Position numbers and translations under genes: made by a program
Source of the DNA: Gammaproteobacteria bacterium
GTDB taxonomy: Bacteria; Pseudomonadota; Gammaproteobacteria; Steroidobacterales; Woeseiaceae
Direction of reading: 5' to 3'
Length of the DNA stretch: 64,000 nucleotides
Assembly (NCBI GenBank): GCA_029884165.1
Contig: JAOUIH010000005.1
Location: forward strand, 1-64,000
Shown: positions 9,025-18,356 of the stretch, piece after piece
Numbering within the stretch: the first letter of the stretch is position 1
Layout: every line of letters begins with the position of its first letter
The notes under the pieces: model-generated
The model's input: only the letters and a program-made list of their open reading frames with translations
The model's database searches: none
What the model was told of the DNA's origin: nothing

Positions 9025-10422
9025 TCAGGTGCTTATCCTAACATCCGGTTGCAGCAAGTCGGGCGAACGGGCATCGGCCGACGGCGGAAAATCCAGGCTG
9101 CGCCGGAACTCGCGCCGCAACAGGATGTAGCTGACGATGGCCTGCAAGGCCATGGTGGCCACCGACAGGAACCAGACATGCTCGATCAGGAAACCTTCCT
9201 GCCGTGCGGCCCACATGAGCGGCAGCGCGAAGCCGCCCAGTCGGACCGCCGTGCTGAACAACGCTGGCCAGGTATTGCCCAATGCCTGGAACATGCCCGA
9301 GCACGTGAAAATGATCGCGGAGGGCACGAAGTTCCAGGAAATGAAACGTAGAAAGGTCGCAGCCACGTCGATGACGGCTGCGTCGTCCGAAAAGCCGCGC
9401 ACCAGCGCGGACGGGCTTATCTGGCAAAGCAGGGTCAGGGCCGCCATCACCAGGCCGCTCATGACGGCCGTCCAGCGAAATGTCAGCCGCACCCGTGCCG
9501 CCTGCCGCGCACCGAAATTCTGCCCGGCGACGGCCGGCGCGGCGAATGCCAGCGCCATCGCCGGCAGGAAGATGGACTGCATGATGCGTTGGCCGAGTCC
9601 GAAGCCCGCCTGCGCCTCGGCGCCGAAGTCGCGAATCGACCAGTAAATGATCGCCATGAACGCGAAAATCAGGAAAAACTCGCCGCCCGCCGGAAGACCG
9701 ATCGCGAGCAGTCGGCGCCAGACGACCACGCGCGGCCGCCACAGGCCGGCATCCAGTCGGACATATTTCTCGAGGCGCCGGAAGTAAAACAGCAGCAACA
9801 GCACGCCGCACGCGACGGCAACGGACGTCGCGAGACCTGCGCCGGCGACGCCCATCGGGAGGCCGGTGCCCCAGCCTGCGATCAGCACCGGGGCGAGGAT
9901 GATGTTGACGATCACCGTCAGCAGCTGAACGGCCACCGTCGGCTTGACGATGCCGGTGCCCCTGAGGGCCGAACTCATCGCGATCAGGGCGAACTGCAGG
10001 GCCATGCCCGGCAGGAACCAGTAGAGGTAGGTGCGGCCGGCCTCCACCGTAACGGCGTCCGCGGCTATCGTGGCGAGATAGGCGTCCGTGAACGCATACC
10101 CCCCGATGAGGGTCGTCGCGCCGAGCAGCGCTGCCAGCAGCAGCGACTGGTTGAAAACGAGGTTTGCATCGTCGCGGTCTCTACGGCCCGTGGCGTGGGC
10201 GATCAGTGACACGGTGCCGACACCGAGTATCTGCGTGAGCGCCATGATCAGGAATGTGCTGCTTGCCGCTGCGCTCACACCGGCGAGTGCGGTGCCGCCG
10301 ATCTTGCCCACGAAGTAGAGGTCGACCAGGTAGTAGAGGGTCTGCACGATCATGCCGACAGCAAGCGGCACGGCCATGTCGACGATGTGGCGCGGAATCG
10401 AGCCTTCGGTGAGGTCTTTCAT
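9025..10422 (-). CDS. MATE family multidrug/metabolite efflux protein
   Basis: 465 residues with about 12 hydrophobic segments in two similar halves, typical of MATE (NorM/DinF-type) cation-coupled exporters of the inner membrane. Features include IVQTLYYLVDLYFVGKIGG near the N-terminus, PMGVAGAGLATSVA mid-protein and VAGQNFGARQAARV in the second half, matching the repeated Q-N-x-G-A-R motif. The family expels organic cations, drugs or redox-active metabolites; the substrate cannot be assigned. The gene probably leads a two-gene unit with the MetE-like gene. Confidence 0.88.
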   Translation of the reverse strand: MKDLTEGSIPRHIVDMAVPLAVGMIVQTLYYLVDLYFVGKIGGTALAGVSAAASSTFLIMALTQILGVGTVSLIAHATGRRDRDDANLVFNQSLLLAALLGATTLIGGYAFTDAYLATIAADAVTVEAGRTYLYWFLPGMALQFALIAMSSALRGTGIVKPTVAVQLLTVIVNIILAPVLIAGWGTGLPMGVAGAGLATSVAVACGVLLLLFYFRRLEKYVRLDAGLWRPRVVVWRRLLAIGLPAGGEFFLIFAFMAIIYWSIRDFGAEAQAGFGLGQRIMQSIFLPAMALAFAAPAVAGQNFGARQAARVRLTFRWTAVMSGLVMAALTLLCQISPSALVRGFSDDAAVIDVAATFLRFISWNFVPSAIIFTCSGMFQALGNTWPALFSTAVRLGGFALPLMWAARQEGFLIEHVWFLSVATMALQAIVSYILLRREFRRSLDFPPSADARSPDLLQPDVRIST

Positions 10423-10520
10423 CCCGATAGTCTGAGCGAATCGGCGGGACTAGTGTACGCGCGCAGAACCTGCGGGCACGAGCCCGCGCGAAGAGATATC
10501 CACCCGGTTGCCACTGCGGC

Positions 10521-10543
10521 GCCCGGAGCGCAAGGCTCCGGGC
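10521..10543 (-). terminator. Terminator-like perfect hairpin after gsp
   Basis: A perfect 9-bp stem (GCCCGGAGC / GCTCCGGGC) with a 5-base loop lies 11 bases beyond the stop of the glutathionylspermidine gene. No run of T follows on either strand, so intrinsic termination is uncertain. Confidence 0.4.
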
Positions 10544-10554
10544 GGGTGGCAGCC

Positions 10555-12465
10555 TTATCCGTGGTCCATGCGGGACATCAGGTCTTCGTCGTCGACGATC
10601 CGCAGGGCGATGCAATCGCTCTCCATGCGTATAACCGGCGATTCGTCCACGCGCGCGCAGCTGCCGGCATACCGGCCGCCGGCAGTGAACGTGCAGACCT
10701 GTGTGTAATAGTCGCCGAGCCTGGGCAGCCGATGCAGCTGCTGGTATATCTGCTGCTGTGCTTCGAATTTGCCCTGCGTTTCCGCCAGGACGCGTGCATT
10801 CCGGTCGACCATGCTTATGTTGGACCCGCCGCGTCCGACGATCGGCTTGACGACATAGCCGCGCGCAAGCAGTTCGTCGCTCAGTTCGTACGACGAATTC
10901 AACAGATAGGGGTGGTTCGGGAACAGCGTCCAGAGTACCGGCAGGATGGCCTTGTTGCTGGGTATCAGCGTCCAGAGCGGTTCGAATACCATGACCTCGC
11001 GACGCAGCAGCACGTCGACGAGGCGCGGCGGGCCATCGTGCACTTCGCCGGGTTCGTAGTTCTGCAGCTTTTCCTCGTCGTCCTCGCATTCCTCGCGAAT
11101 CTGGTCGAGGGCCGACTCCCAGGCCCAGGTCTTCCAGACCCAGCGGATCGGCACGCCCTCGCGATCCAGGATCGATCCGTCCGGGCCCCAGCTGAGCCCC
11201 GAGATACCGCGGATGATCTTGGTCCGGATGCCGGCCTTCTCGATAATGTCGCGCATATAGAGCGCGTGGTAGGTTTCTTCGAGATCCCGGTCCTGCATGA
11301 TGTGCAGCAGTCCATCTACTTCGCCGTGGCGCCAGGCGGCGAGAAGTTTTTCGGAAAGCTGCCTGCCGGCATCGTCGCCATCGTGGCAGCCGTAGTGTTC
11401 GGCCCACTTGCCCTGGACCTTGCCGGTCTCCATGTGGCACGAAGCGGAATCGCAGTTGTACTCGTATACCTTGACGCCCGCCTCGGTAACGGCGAAGTCG
11501 AAGCGGGCGGTGATCAGCTCGTTGCGGCGGTTGTCCCAGGATTGGTGGATCTTCGGCCACAGGCAGCGCGGAATATTGAACCGCTCCAGGCGGGAGTCGT
11601 CACGCAGCACATAGTCGGTCGCGTGCATGAACAGTGCGTGGAGCTCGTTGGTAGCACGACGCAGTTCTGCCTGCGCTGTGCGCGACACAGCAAAGTAGCG
11701 GTACCGGTCCGCCGGGTTCGCACTCAGCAGGTGGCCACCCATCATGTCCACATAGGCCGCCTCGTCGTCATTGGCGAGGTTCAGCCACTCGGACGAAGGT
11801 TCGGCGGCCGGGTGCAGCAGGCGTTCCTGGACACGAAACAGCGCCGGATCCGGATCGGATACGTCCTCGGCGTGGGTCGCGTCGTCAGTCCGCAGGACCC
11901 AGCCCAGGATACAGGCGTTGCCGAAGGTGCACTCGAGCCAGTAGTCGCCATGTTCGCCGACTCGGGCACGAATCTCGCGCGAATAGTCCCGGCCCGCCGG
12001 CCACGGACGGTTACCGACGTTCTGCTCGGCAACGCGCACATATCCCGGCGCCACCTCGGTGACGACCGCGACGTGGCCCGTCGTCTCGAATTCCCCGCCT
12101 TCGTCCCAGATCAGCAGGCAACCCGGTTCGGGATGGCGCTTCGAGCCGTTCCGGAATGAGTACAGCGGGAGGGCATGATCACCGCCGGGCGCGCGCACAT
12201 GCCTTAGCCGGAAGATGTCATAGGCCATCGGGATGTCGTCGAAGACATAGCCGTGGTTGAGATAGAGCCAGCGGCGTGCGAATTCGACGCACTGCCACTT
12301 GTAGCCCATGTAGATGCCATCGACGACACTGCGGTAAGCATGCCGGTCCGGTAGTTCGCGGTCGTCCGCGGTCTCGTAATCGCTGGAGTAGGCCGGCACG
12401 TTGCCCGGGGCGATGCCGAGCACGGAGCCGAAGCGGGCAGGCCCGTCCCTGGTCGTGTCGTTCAT
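10555..12465 (-). CDS. gsp: Bifunctional glutathionylspermidine synthetase/amidase
   Basis: 636 residues, close to E. coli Gsp (619) and collinear with it. The N-terminal CHAP amidase domain has the catalytic Cys59 in GYKWQCVEFARRWL, with a His in TGHVAVVTE. The C-terminal ATP-grasp synthetase domain carries EYNCDSASCHMETG, HIMQDRDLEETYHA, WKTWAWESALDQIRE and KPIVGRGGSNI. It joins glutathione to spermidine using ATP and hydrolyses the product, a cytosolic thiol-redox and polyamine storage system. The ATG at 12465 aligns with the start of E. coli Gsp; the frame upstream to 12561 looks non-coding. All catalytic regions look intact. Confidence 0.95.
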   Translation of the reverse strand: MNDTTRDGPARFGSVLGIAPGNVPAYSSDYETADDRELPDRHAYRSVVDGIYMGYKWQCVEFARRWLYLNHGYVFDDIPMAYDIFRLRHVRAPGGDHALPLYSFRNGSKRHPEPGCLLIWDEGGEFETTGHVAVVTEVAPGYVRVAEQNVGNRPWPAGRDYSREIRARVGEHGDYWLECTFGNACILGWVLRTDDATHAEDVSDPDPALFRVQERLLHPAAEPSSEWLNLANDDEAAYVDMMGGHLLSANPADRYRYFAVSRTAQAELRRATNELHALFMHATDYVLRDDSRLERFNIPRCLWPKIHQSWDNRRNELITARFDFAVTEAGVKVYEYNCDSASCHMETGKVQGKWAEHYGCHDGDDAGRQLSEKLLAAWRHGEVDGLLHIMQDRDLEETYHALYMRDIIEKAGIRTKIIRGISGLSWGPDGSILDREGVPIRWVWKTWAWESALDQIREECEDDEEKLQNYEPGEVHDGPPRLVDVLLRREVMVFEPLWTLIPSNKAILPVLWTLFPNHPYLLNSSYELSDELLARGYVVKPIVGRGGSNISMVDRNARVLAETQGKFEAQQQIYQQLHRLPRLGDYYTQVCTFTAGGRYAGSCARVDESPVIRMESDCIALRIVDDEDLMSRMDHG

Positions 12466-12587
12466 ATGGCGATGGTGCCGATCCTGTGGTGTAGGCGCCG
12501 CGGATTTCCCGTGGCAAGCCTCGGCGCGACTGGGCGCGGATGATAGGTCCGGGCGGGCCAATCACGCAACTGCTTGCCCGAGTCACG

Positions 12588-12618
12588 AAAAAGTACGGCC
12601 CCCTTGCGGGGGCCATAC
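12588..12618 (-). terminator. Rho-independent terminator
   Basis: On the minus strand a GC-rich hairpin (stem GGCCCCC/GGGGGCC with flanking GTA/TAC pairs, TTGC-type loop) is followed by CTTTTTC. It lies about 50 bases past the stop of the secreted-protein gene and separates it from gsp. Confidence 0.75.
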
Positions 12619-12666
12619 TCGGTTCGCAGGTACCCGTCCCGGCGGGCGGCCGGCAACGGGGCAATA

Positions 12667-13587
12667 CTAGCGTACGTCGACCGGCGCGACCGCGAACGAC
12701 GATGCGGTGGCGGCGCCGTCTTCCCAGCTTTCGACCCGTACATTCAGCGGGCAGCCGCCGACGTTCGCCCGGAACCGGTACGATCCCGTATTGGTTACCG
12801 GGTCCAGCTGCAGGGCCGTCGAGCCGAGCTGGATATTGTCGTCGTCGTCGAACACGACGGCCTGGCCGGCAAACAGCGTGCTTGATCCGCGCACCTCGAG
12901 GCGGCCGCGGTCGCAGCTGGCGCGGGTGATCGTGGTCGTGCCGCTGGCCGTGCTGATGATGTCCGCGTCGTCCGACTCGAATGCGAAGATGTGCAGGCTG
13001 CCGTCGAGTTCGCCGAAGTAGCCTTCCACCGCCGCGGAGTCGCCGGGAATGGCCGAGCAGGGGTAGATGTCGAACCCGGTCCCGTTGATGGCGGTGCCGG
13101 CCGGCATGCGCGAGTCGTCCGAGAATACCAGGGGCACGCCCTCGAGCGACATTTCGCACGAGAACATCCCGTCACTGTTAGCCACGCTCGTGATGACGCC
13201 GATCACGACGTTCTCGGCCGGTTCGACGAACAGATCGTCGGCGACAAAGCCGCCGAGCAGCGAACTCGAGCCATTGATGATTGCGGTACCGCCGATAAAG
13301 CCCGGTTCAGCGCGGCCCGGCAGACTGCCGGTCGCAAGCTGTGACGGACTGGTAATCGTTGCCGTAGGCGACGTCGCCAGGCCGCCGCTGAATACGGCGG
13401 CCGGGACGACTACATCGGCGCCCATGACGTTGACGGTGGCGCCGCCGAAGCCGTCCTCAGTGATGCTGATGATGCGGCCCTCGATTGCGGCCGGTACCTG
13501 GGCAGATGCGAGCCCGGGCAACATTGCGGCCGCACACAGCAGGGCGCACACCCAGCGCCGGCTAGGCATGTAAGAGATAAAGGTCAT
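12667..13587 (-). CDS. Secreted protein of unknown function, possible repeated beta domains
   Basis: A 306-residue exported protein. The ATG at 13587 has GGGAGCG upstream; the TTG at 13602 is a weaker alternative. A signal peptide (CALLCAAAMLPGLASA, cut before QVPAA) is clear. The mature part is rich in Gly, Ala, Ser, Thr and Asp. It contains weakly similar beta-rich blocks beginning AIEGRIISITEDG, AVEGYFGELDG and RGRLEVRG, reminiscent of small beta-barrel (DUF5666-like) repeats, though I cannot confirm this. Two Cys pairs could form periplasmic disulfides. Nothing identifies a ligand or activity. Its own terminator follows. Confidence 0.7.
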   Translation of the reverse strand: MTFISYMPSRRWVCALLCAAAMLPGLASAQVPAAIEGRIISITEDGFGGATVNVMGADVVVPAAVFSGGLATSPTATITSPSQLATGSLPGRAEPGFIGGTAIINGSSSLLGGFVADDLFVEPAENVVIGVITSVANSDGMFSCEMSLEGVPLVFSDDSRMPAGTAINGTGFDIYPCSAIPGDSAAVEGYFGELDGSLHIFAFESDDADIISTASGTTTITRASCDRGRLEVRGSSTLFAGQAVVFDDDDNIQLGSTALQLDPVTNTGSYRFRANVGGCPLNVRVESWEDGAATASSFAVAPVDVR

Positions 13588-13830
13588 TTGATTCGCTCCC
13601 AAATTGAAATGCAGGACAATTATTTTTCTAGTTTCTGGTCCCCGCGGGCAGCTTATACCGTGATTCCCGCAGCCGAAGTAACTGCCTCTCAGTTGCGATT
13701 TGACCTGATCGAAAGGTGGGGGTAACCCCGTCCGTCAGTTCGGTTGCCGGCTGAATCAATGAGGCCGGTCGCGCGCAGGGTTGCCCGACCGGTAATCTGT
13801 CCGCCGGCGGACCGTGCCCGCGAAACTGCG

Positions 13831-13836
13831 TATAAT
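13831..13836 (+). promoter_or_regulatory. Perfect -10 box
   Basis: TATAAT lies 34 bases before the ATG of the four-helix membrane protein, in the context TGCGTATAATCGCG (with an extended-type TG one base off). The -35 region is poor. The gap from 13588 to 13830 otherwise shows no gene. Confidence 0.45.
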
Positions 13837-13870
13837 CGCGTGGCGCATCGATGGCAACCGAGGGGCAGCA

Positions 13871-14323
13871 ATGGGGACTGACAAGAGGGGATCGCAGGCG
13901 GTTCGATCCAGCGAGTTCTCGCTCGGCGGCTTGCTGTTACGTTTCCTGGCTGCACTGTTGCTCGTGCTGGCTACGTACAATCCGACCGACCTGTCCTACT
14001 ACGACTGGGTCCGGATCGCGATGACGAACAGCGGGCTCGGGCCGGAGCACTATTTCGTCGGCGTCCTCATTCTCATCGGCTGGACCGTCTTCGTCGTTGC
14101 GAGCATTCGAGCCCTGGGCGTGCTGGGTATGGCGCTGGGAGTCGCCTTTTTCGCCACCCTGATATGGCTGCTGATCGACTTCGGCATCCTGGCCGCCGAC
14201 TCGGCCAAGGCGGTTACCTGGATAGCCCTGGTGTGCCTCGCCGGGCTGCTGGCGATCGGCGTGTCCTGGTCGCACGTCTGGCGGAAACTTACCGGCCAGT
14301 TCGAGGTAAGCGACGAGGACTAG
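13871..14323 (+). CDS. Four-helix inner-membrane protein (DUF6524-like)
   Basis: A 150-residue protein with four hydrophobic helices (about residues 19-35, 57-75, 80-102 and 110-130) and charged ends. The ATG at 13871 has GAGGGGC just upstream and a perfect -10 box 34 bases before it. The sequence LLLRFLAALLLVLATYNPT is typical of a small family of proteobacterial membrane proteins that I recall as DUF6524; its function is unknown. Its stop overlaps the stop of the convergent APC permease gene by 4 bases. Confidence 0.75.
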   Translation: MGTDKRGSQAVRSSEFSLGGLLLRFLAALLLVLATYNPTDLSYYDWVRIAMTNSGLGPEHYFVGVLILIGWTVFVVASIRALGVLGMALGVAFFATLIWLLIDFGILAADSAKAVTWIALVCLAGLLAIGVSWSHVWRKLTGQFEVSDED

Positions 14324-15630
14324 GTTTTCCGGGCGCGCAGCGTCACGAAGTAGAACAGCAAGCCGCTGGCGATCACGCCCAGGCCGAACAGCCCCTCGAC
14401 GGGTTTGCTCACCATTACGAACCACAGGGTCCAGGCGGTCAGCGACAGGTAGACGAGCGGCGTCAGCGGGTATGCGAACGTGCGGTACGGGCGCGGCAGG
14501 TCCGGCTGTCGCAGTCGCAGCACAAAGACCCCGGCGACCGTTACAAAGCTGTTCAGGGCCAGCGTGAAACCGGCGAACACGAGGATCGACTCGAAGGTCG
14601 AGGTCAGGATGAAGATCAGGGCCAGCGTCGACTGAAGATAGATGGCTATCGACGGAATGCCGTCCTCGTTGGTACGCGCCAGCAGGCGCAGTCCGTGGAA
14701 ATCTTCGCCGATCACCTGCAGGACGCGCGGTCCCGCCAGCGTCATGGCGCTCACGGTCGATACCAGCAGCAGTGCCAGAACGAAACCCGTGAAGCGGCCG
14801 CCGAAGTCGCCGAACGCAGCCTCGGCGGCGATGTAGCCGACCTCGACCTGTCCGGTCATCGCGTCCATGGGCGCGACCCGCAGGAACGTAAAATTGAGGG
14901 CGACGTACAGCGCCATCACGACGGTCGTGCCGACCAGCAGGATCCGGGGCAACGTCCTCTGCGGGTCCTCCAGCTCGCTGCTGAGGTAGGTCGCGGCGTT
15001 CCAGCCGGTGTATGCATAGCTCACGTAGATCAGTGAAATCGCAAATGCGCCGCTGGTCAGCAGGCTGGTGTCGCCGGCCGCCGGCAGGAAGCGCGTAGGC
15101 TGCGGCAGGTCGACCGCCACCAGGGCGGCCGAGCAAAAGGCTACGATCACGCCGATCTTGAGGATCGTGAATATCATCTGTAACCCGCCGCTGTTGCGGC
15201 GGCGGCCGGCATGGATGACCGTCAAAGTGATCAGGAGCGCAGATGCCAGCAGTTTGCGCACCCAGGGATCGCTTCCCTCCGGCAGGACGGACGTTGCGTA
15301 AGCGGCGAACGTAATCGCCGCAAGGGCCGTCGGGGCGGCGAATCCGATCGTTGCCGACACCCAGCCGGACACGAAGCCAGCGGCGGGATGGTAAATACGA
15401 GCCAGGAAGTTATATTCCCCGCCCGATCGGGGCAGAGCGGCACCGAGTTCCGCATAGGTCATAGCCCCACAGACCGCGGCGACGCCGCCGACGATCCACA
15501 GCATGAGCAGAACAAAGCCCGACCGGAGTTCGAGCAGCTGAAAGCCGAGACTGGTGAAGACGCCGGTGCCAACCATGTTGGCGATGACGACGGCAGTAAC
15601 GGTTGTATGACGGAACTTGGCGCTGGACAT
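14320..15630 (-). CDS. APC superfamily amino acid permease
   Basis: 436 residues with about 12 membrane helices. The first helix contains VIANMVGTGVFTSLGF, the unwound glycine-rich TM1 substrate site of APC transporters, and GGVAAVCGAMTYAELGAALPRSGGEYNF is the classic TM2/loop signature. The protein resembles the LAT-like/ethanolamine branch, importing or exchanging amino acids at the inner membrane. Substrate unassigned. It is tail-to-tail with the DUF6524-like gene. Confidence 0.88.
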   Translation of the reverse strand: MSSAKFRHTTVTAVVIANMVGTGVFTSLGFQLLELRSGFVLLMLWIVGGVAAVCGAMTYAELGAALPRSGGEYNFLARIYHPAAGFVSGWVSATIGFAAPTALAAITFAAYATSVLPEGSDPWVRKLLASALLITLTVIHAGRRRNSGGLQMIFTILKIGVIVAFCSAALVAVDLPQPTRFLPAAGDTSLLTSGAFAISLIYVSYAYTGWNAATYLSSELEDPQRTLPRILLVGTTVVMALYVALNFTFLRVAPMDAMTGQVEVGYIAAEAAFGDFGGRFTGFVLALLLVSTVSAMTLAGPRVLQVIGEDFHGLRLLARTNEDGIPSIAIYLQSTLALIFILTSTFESILVFAGFTLALNSFVTVAGVFVLRLRQPDLPRPYRTFAYPLTPLVYLSLTAWTLWFVMVSKPVEGLFGLGVIASGLLFYFVTLRARKT

Positions 15631-15812
15631 AAGTCGGGCGGTGGGCCAGGACGCGCCATTATGGTCCGGTATCCGGCGGCCAGTCCAACAGCCGTAGCAG
15701 AGACAGCGCTCCTGCCTGCGGCGACTGCGTATTCAAACCGGTGATCGGCACCGGCAACCTAGCTCACAGGGAGTCCGGCGCACCCAGAGGCGACTCGCTA
15801 CCGGGAGCAGGC

Positions 15813-18356
15813 TTGAAGATCGACTGGCTGAATGTGTACGAACGCGCGATCCTGCGTCATCCGGTCGCCGTGATCGCGGCTTGTGCCATCCTGCTGGCAG
15901 TCGCCGGCTGGTTCGCGCCACGTTTTGCGCTCGACGCGTCCGCTGACTCGCTGACGCTCGAGCATGACGAGGCGCTCAATTACTATCGTTTCGTCCGTGC
16001 GCGCTATGGTTCCGACGACTTCCTGATCGTCACATTTTCTCCCCGTAGCCGGCTTTTCTCCGAAGAGTCCTTGGCAGTGTTACGGGCATTGCGTGACGAA
16101 CTCGCTACGATCGAGGACGTCGAATCGGTCGTCAGTATCCTGGACGTACCCCTGATCTCCAGCCCGCCGCTGTCGCTAAAGGACCTGCCGGGCGGCATTC
16201 GCCGCCTCGAAGACCCGGCGACAAATCCCGAGCTGGCCCGGAAGGAGCTTACGGAGAGTCCGCTTTATGCAGATTACGTAATCAGCAGAAGCGGACAGAT
16301 TACGGCCCTCCGGATCGACTTCCGCCAGGACGAGCAATACCTGGATCTCAGGAACCGGCGCGACCAGCTGAGGGAGCGTCAGTTCGAGAACGACCTGTCG
16401 GACGAGGAGCGTCGTGCGCTGGCGGAAGCAGAGGCCCGATTCGACGACTACAGTCGGACACAGCTTGACCGAGAGCAGCGCAACATATCTTCAGTTCGCG
16501 GCGTGCTGGATCGCTACGCAGGGGCTGCGACGATGCACCTGGGTGGCGTGCCGATGATCGTCGCAGACTCGATAGATTTCATTCGCCACGACATCGTCGT
16601 TTTTGGGGTGGCCGTAATCCTGTTCCTGATCCTGATTCTCGGTACGGCCTTTCACAAGTTCCGTTGGATTGCGTTGCCGTTGCTCACCTGCCTGACGACC
16701 TGCGTTTCGATGGTTGGTTTGCTCGGGCTCCTGGACTGGCGCGTGACCGTCGTGTCGTCCAATTTCCTGTCACTGTTACTGATCCTGTGCCTCGCCCTGA
16801 CTTTGCATATCATCGTTCGTTACCGGGAATGCCATGTCCAGTCGCCCGATGCTCCGCAATACGAACTGGTCCGTGAAACAGTCAGGCGTATCGTCATACC
16901 CTGCCTTTACACGGTCCTGACGACGATGGTGGCTTTCGGCTCGCTACTCGTCAGCGGCATTCGGCCGGTGATCGATTTTGGCTGGATGATGGTGATCGGT
17001 CTCGCTATCGGTTTCGTATATTCGTTCACGCTGTTTCCGGCTGTACTGCTGCTGCTCGAGACCGGCGAGCCGAGACCCCAGCACGATATCACCGCAGCCA
17101 TAACGGCGTTCTTCGCCCGGCTCATCGAGCGCCATGGCCGCCTCGTCCTCATCGTTTTCGGTACATCGGTCGTACTGGGAATAGTCGGCATTACGCGGTT
17201 ATCCGTCGAAAACCGGTTCATCGACTATTACAGGGAATCCACTGAGATATCCCGCGGGATGCAGCTCATAGACCGTGAGCTCGGCGGAACGACGCCTCTC
17301 GACGTCATCATCGATGCACCGCGGGACCGGATGCCCGCTGAGATCGAAGGCAGTCCCGGCACTGACAATATCCTGGAGGAATTCGACGATATTTATGCCG
17401 AGGCGGACGCCGGCGAGGCAGGAATCACCGCGACCAGCTACTGGTTCAACAGCCGCCGCATTCCGACCGTTCTCGCCATGCACGATTACCTGGAGTCCCA
17501 GCCGGAGACCGGTAAGGTCATTTCCGTGGCGACGGCCGCGACCATGCTGCGACGGCTCGATCAGGACATCCTGGGGGACAACGTCGGCCTGTCGATCGTA
17601 TACCGCAAGCTGCCGACCGATGTCCGGGAGGCGCTGTTCGACCCCTACCTCTCGCCCGACGGCAACCAGCTGCGCTTCAGCATCCGGGTATTCGAGTCCG
17701 ATCCGACTCTCCGGCGCGGCCGGTTGCTGGAGCGGATCCAGCGGGACCTGGAGGAACGGTTCGGCGTGTCGAGCGAGCAGCTGCACATGAGCGGTATGCT
17801 GGTTCTGTACAACAACATGCTGGAGAGCCTGTTCCGGTCGCAGATCGCGACGATCGGTGCGGTCTTCCTTGCGATCCTTGCCATGTTCGTGGTCTTGTTC
17901 CGATCGCTCAGGCTGGCGTTGACCGGCATTGTCCCGAACGTCGCGTCGGCGACGCTCGTCCTCGGCATCATGGGCTGGTTGTCGATCCCCCTGGACCTGA
18001 TGACGATCACGATTGCGGCAATCACGATAGGCATAGCGGTGGACGACACCATCCACTATATCCACCGATTCGACCGGGAGTTCTCGAAGGACGAGAATTA
18101 CTGGGAGACGGTCAGGCGCTGTCACCGGACGATCGGGCGTGCAATGTACTACACCAGCATTACGATCATGCTCGGATTTTCGATACTCGCGTTGTCGCAG
18201 TTCGTCCCGACCGTGTATTTCGGGCTCCTGACGGGCTTCGCGATGCTGGTGGCACTGCTCGCCAATATGACGCTGCTGCCGCTGCTACTGGTGCTCTGGC
18301 ACGCCGAGGCCGGCCGTCGTCAGGTCCGCAGGGTGAAGTCGTCTGCGTCGGCATGA
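15813..18356 (+). CDS. RND/MMPL family exporter
   Basis: An approximately 847-residue RND permease of the MMPL/HpnN-like class. It has two repeats, each a periplasmic domain followed by five to six helices. The sterol-sensing-domain-like helices are around VFGVAVILFLILILGTAFHKF, and the second repeat holds GIAVDDTIHYIHRFDREF, the conserved Asp-pair motif of proton-driven transport. These pumps move lipids, hopanoids or hydrophobic compounds. The frame opens with GTG at 15741 without a ribosome site. TTG at 15813 has GGGAG five bases upstream and gives LKIDWLNVYERAILRHP, matching family starts, and is preferred. The 3' end overlaps the convergent omega-amidase gene by 37 bases. Confidence 0.88.
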   Translation: MKIDWLNVYERAILRHPVAVIAACAILLAVAGWFAPRFALDASADSLTLEHDEALNYYRFVRARYGSDDFLIVTFSPRSRLFSEESLAVLRALRDELATIEDVESVVSILDVPLISSPPLSLKDLPGGIRRLEDPATNPELARKELTESPLYADYVISRSGQITALRIDFRQDEQYLDLRNRRDQLRERQFENDLSDEERRALAEAEARFDDYSRTQLDREQRNISSVRGVLDRYAGAATMHLGGVPMIVADSIDFIRHDIVVFGVAVILFLILILGTAFHKFRWIALPLLTCLTTCVSMVGLLGLLDWRVTVVSSNFLSLLLILCLALTLHIIVRYRECHVQSPDAPQYELVRETVRRIVIPCLYTVLTTMVAFGSLLVSGIRPVIDFGWMMVIGLAIGFVYSFTLFPAVLLLLETGEPRPQHDITAAITAFFARLIERHGRLVLIVFGTSVVLGIVGITRLSVENRFIDYYRESTEISRGMQLIDRELGGTTPLDVIIDAPRDRMPAEIEGSPGTDNILEEFDDIYAEADAGEAGITATSYWFNSRRIPTVLAMHDYLESQPETGKVISVATAATMLRRLDQDILGDNVGLSIVYRKLPTDVREALFDPYLSPDGNQLRFSIRVFESDPTLRRGRLLERIQRDLEERFGVSSEQLHMSGMLVLYNNMLESLFRSQIATIGAVFLAILAMFVVLFRSLRLALTGIVPNVASATLVLGIMGWLSIPLDLMTITIAAITIGIAVDDTIHYIHRFDREFSKDENYWETVRRCHRTIGRAMYYTSITIMLGFSILALSQFVPTVYFGLLTGFAMLVALLANMTLLPLLLVLWHAEAGRRQVRRVKSSASA

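Noticed and set aside
10387-12159. A 590-codon plus-strand ORF opposite gsp
   Set aside because: It is the mirror of the gsp reading frame in GC-rich DNA. The translated sequence lacks domains and the minus strand matches E. coli Gsp throughout.
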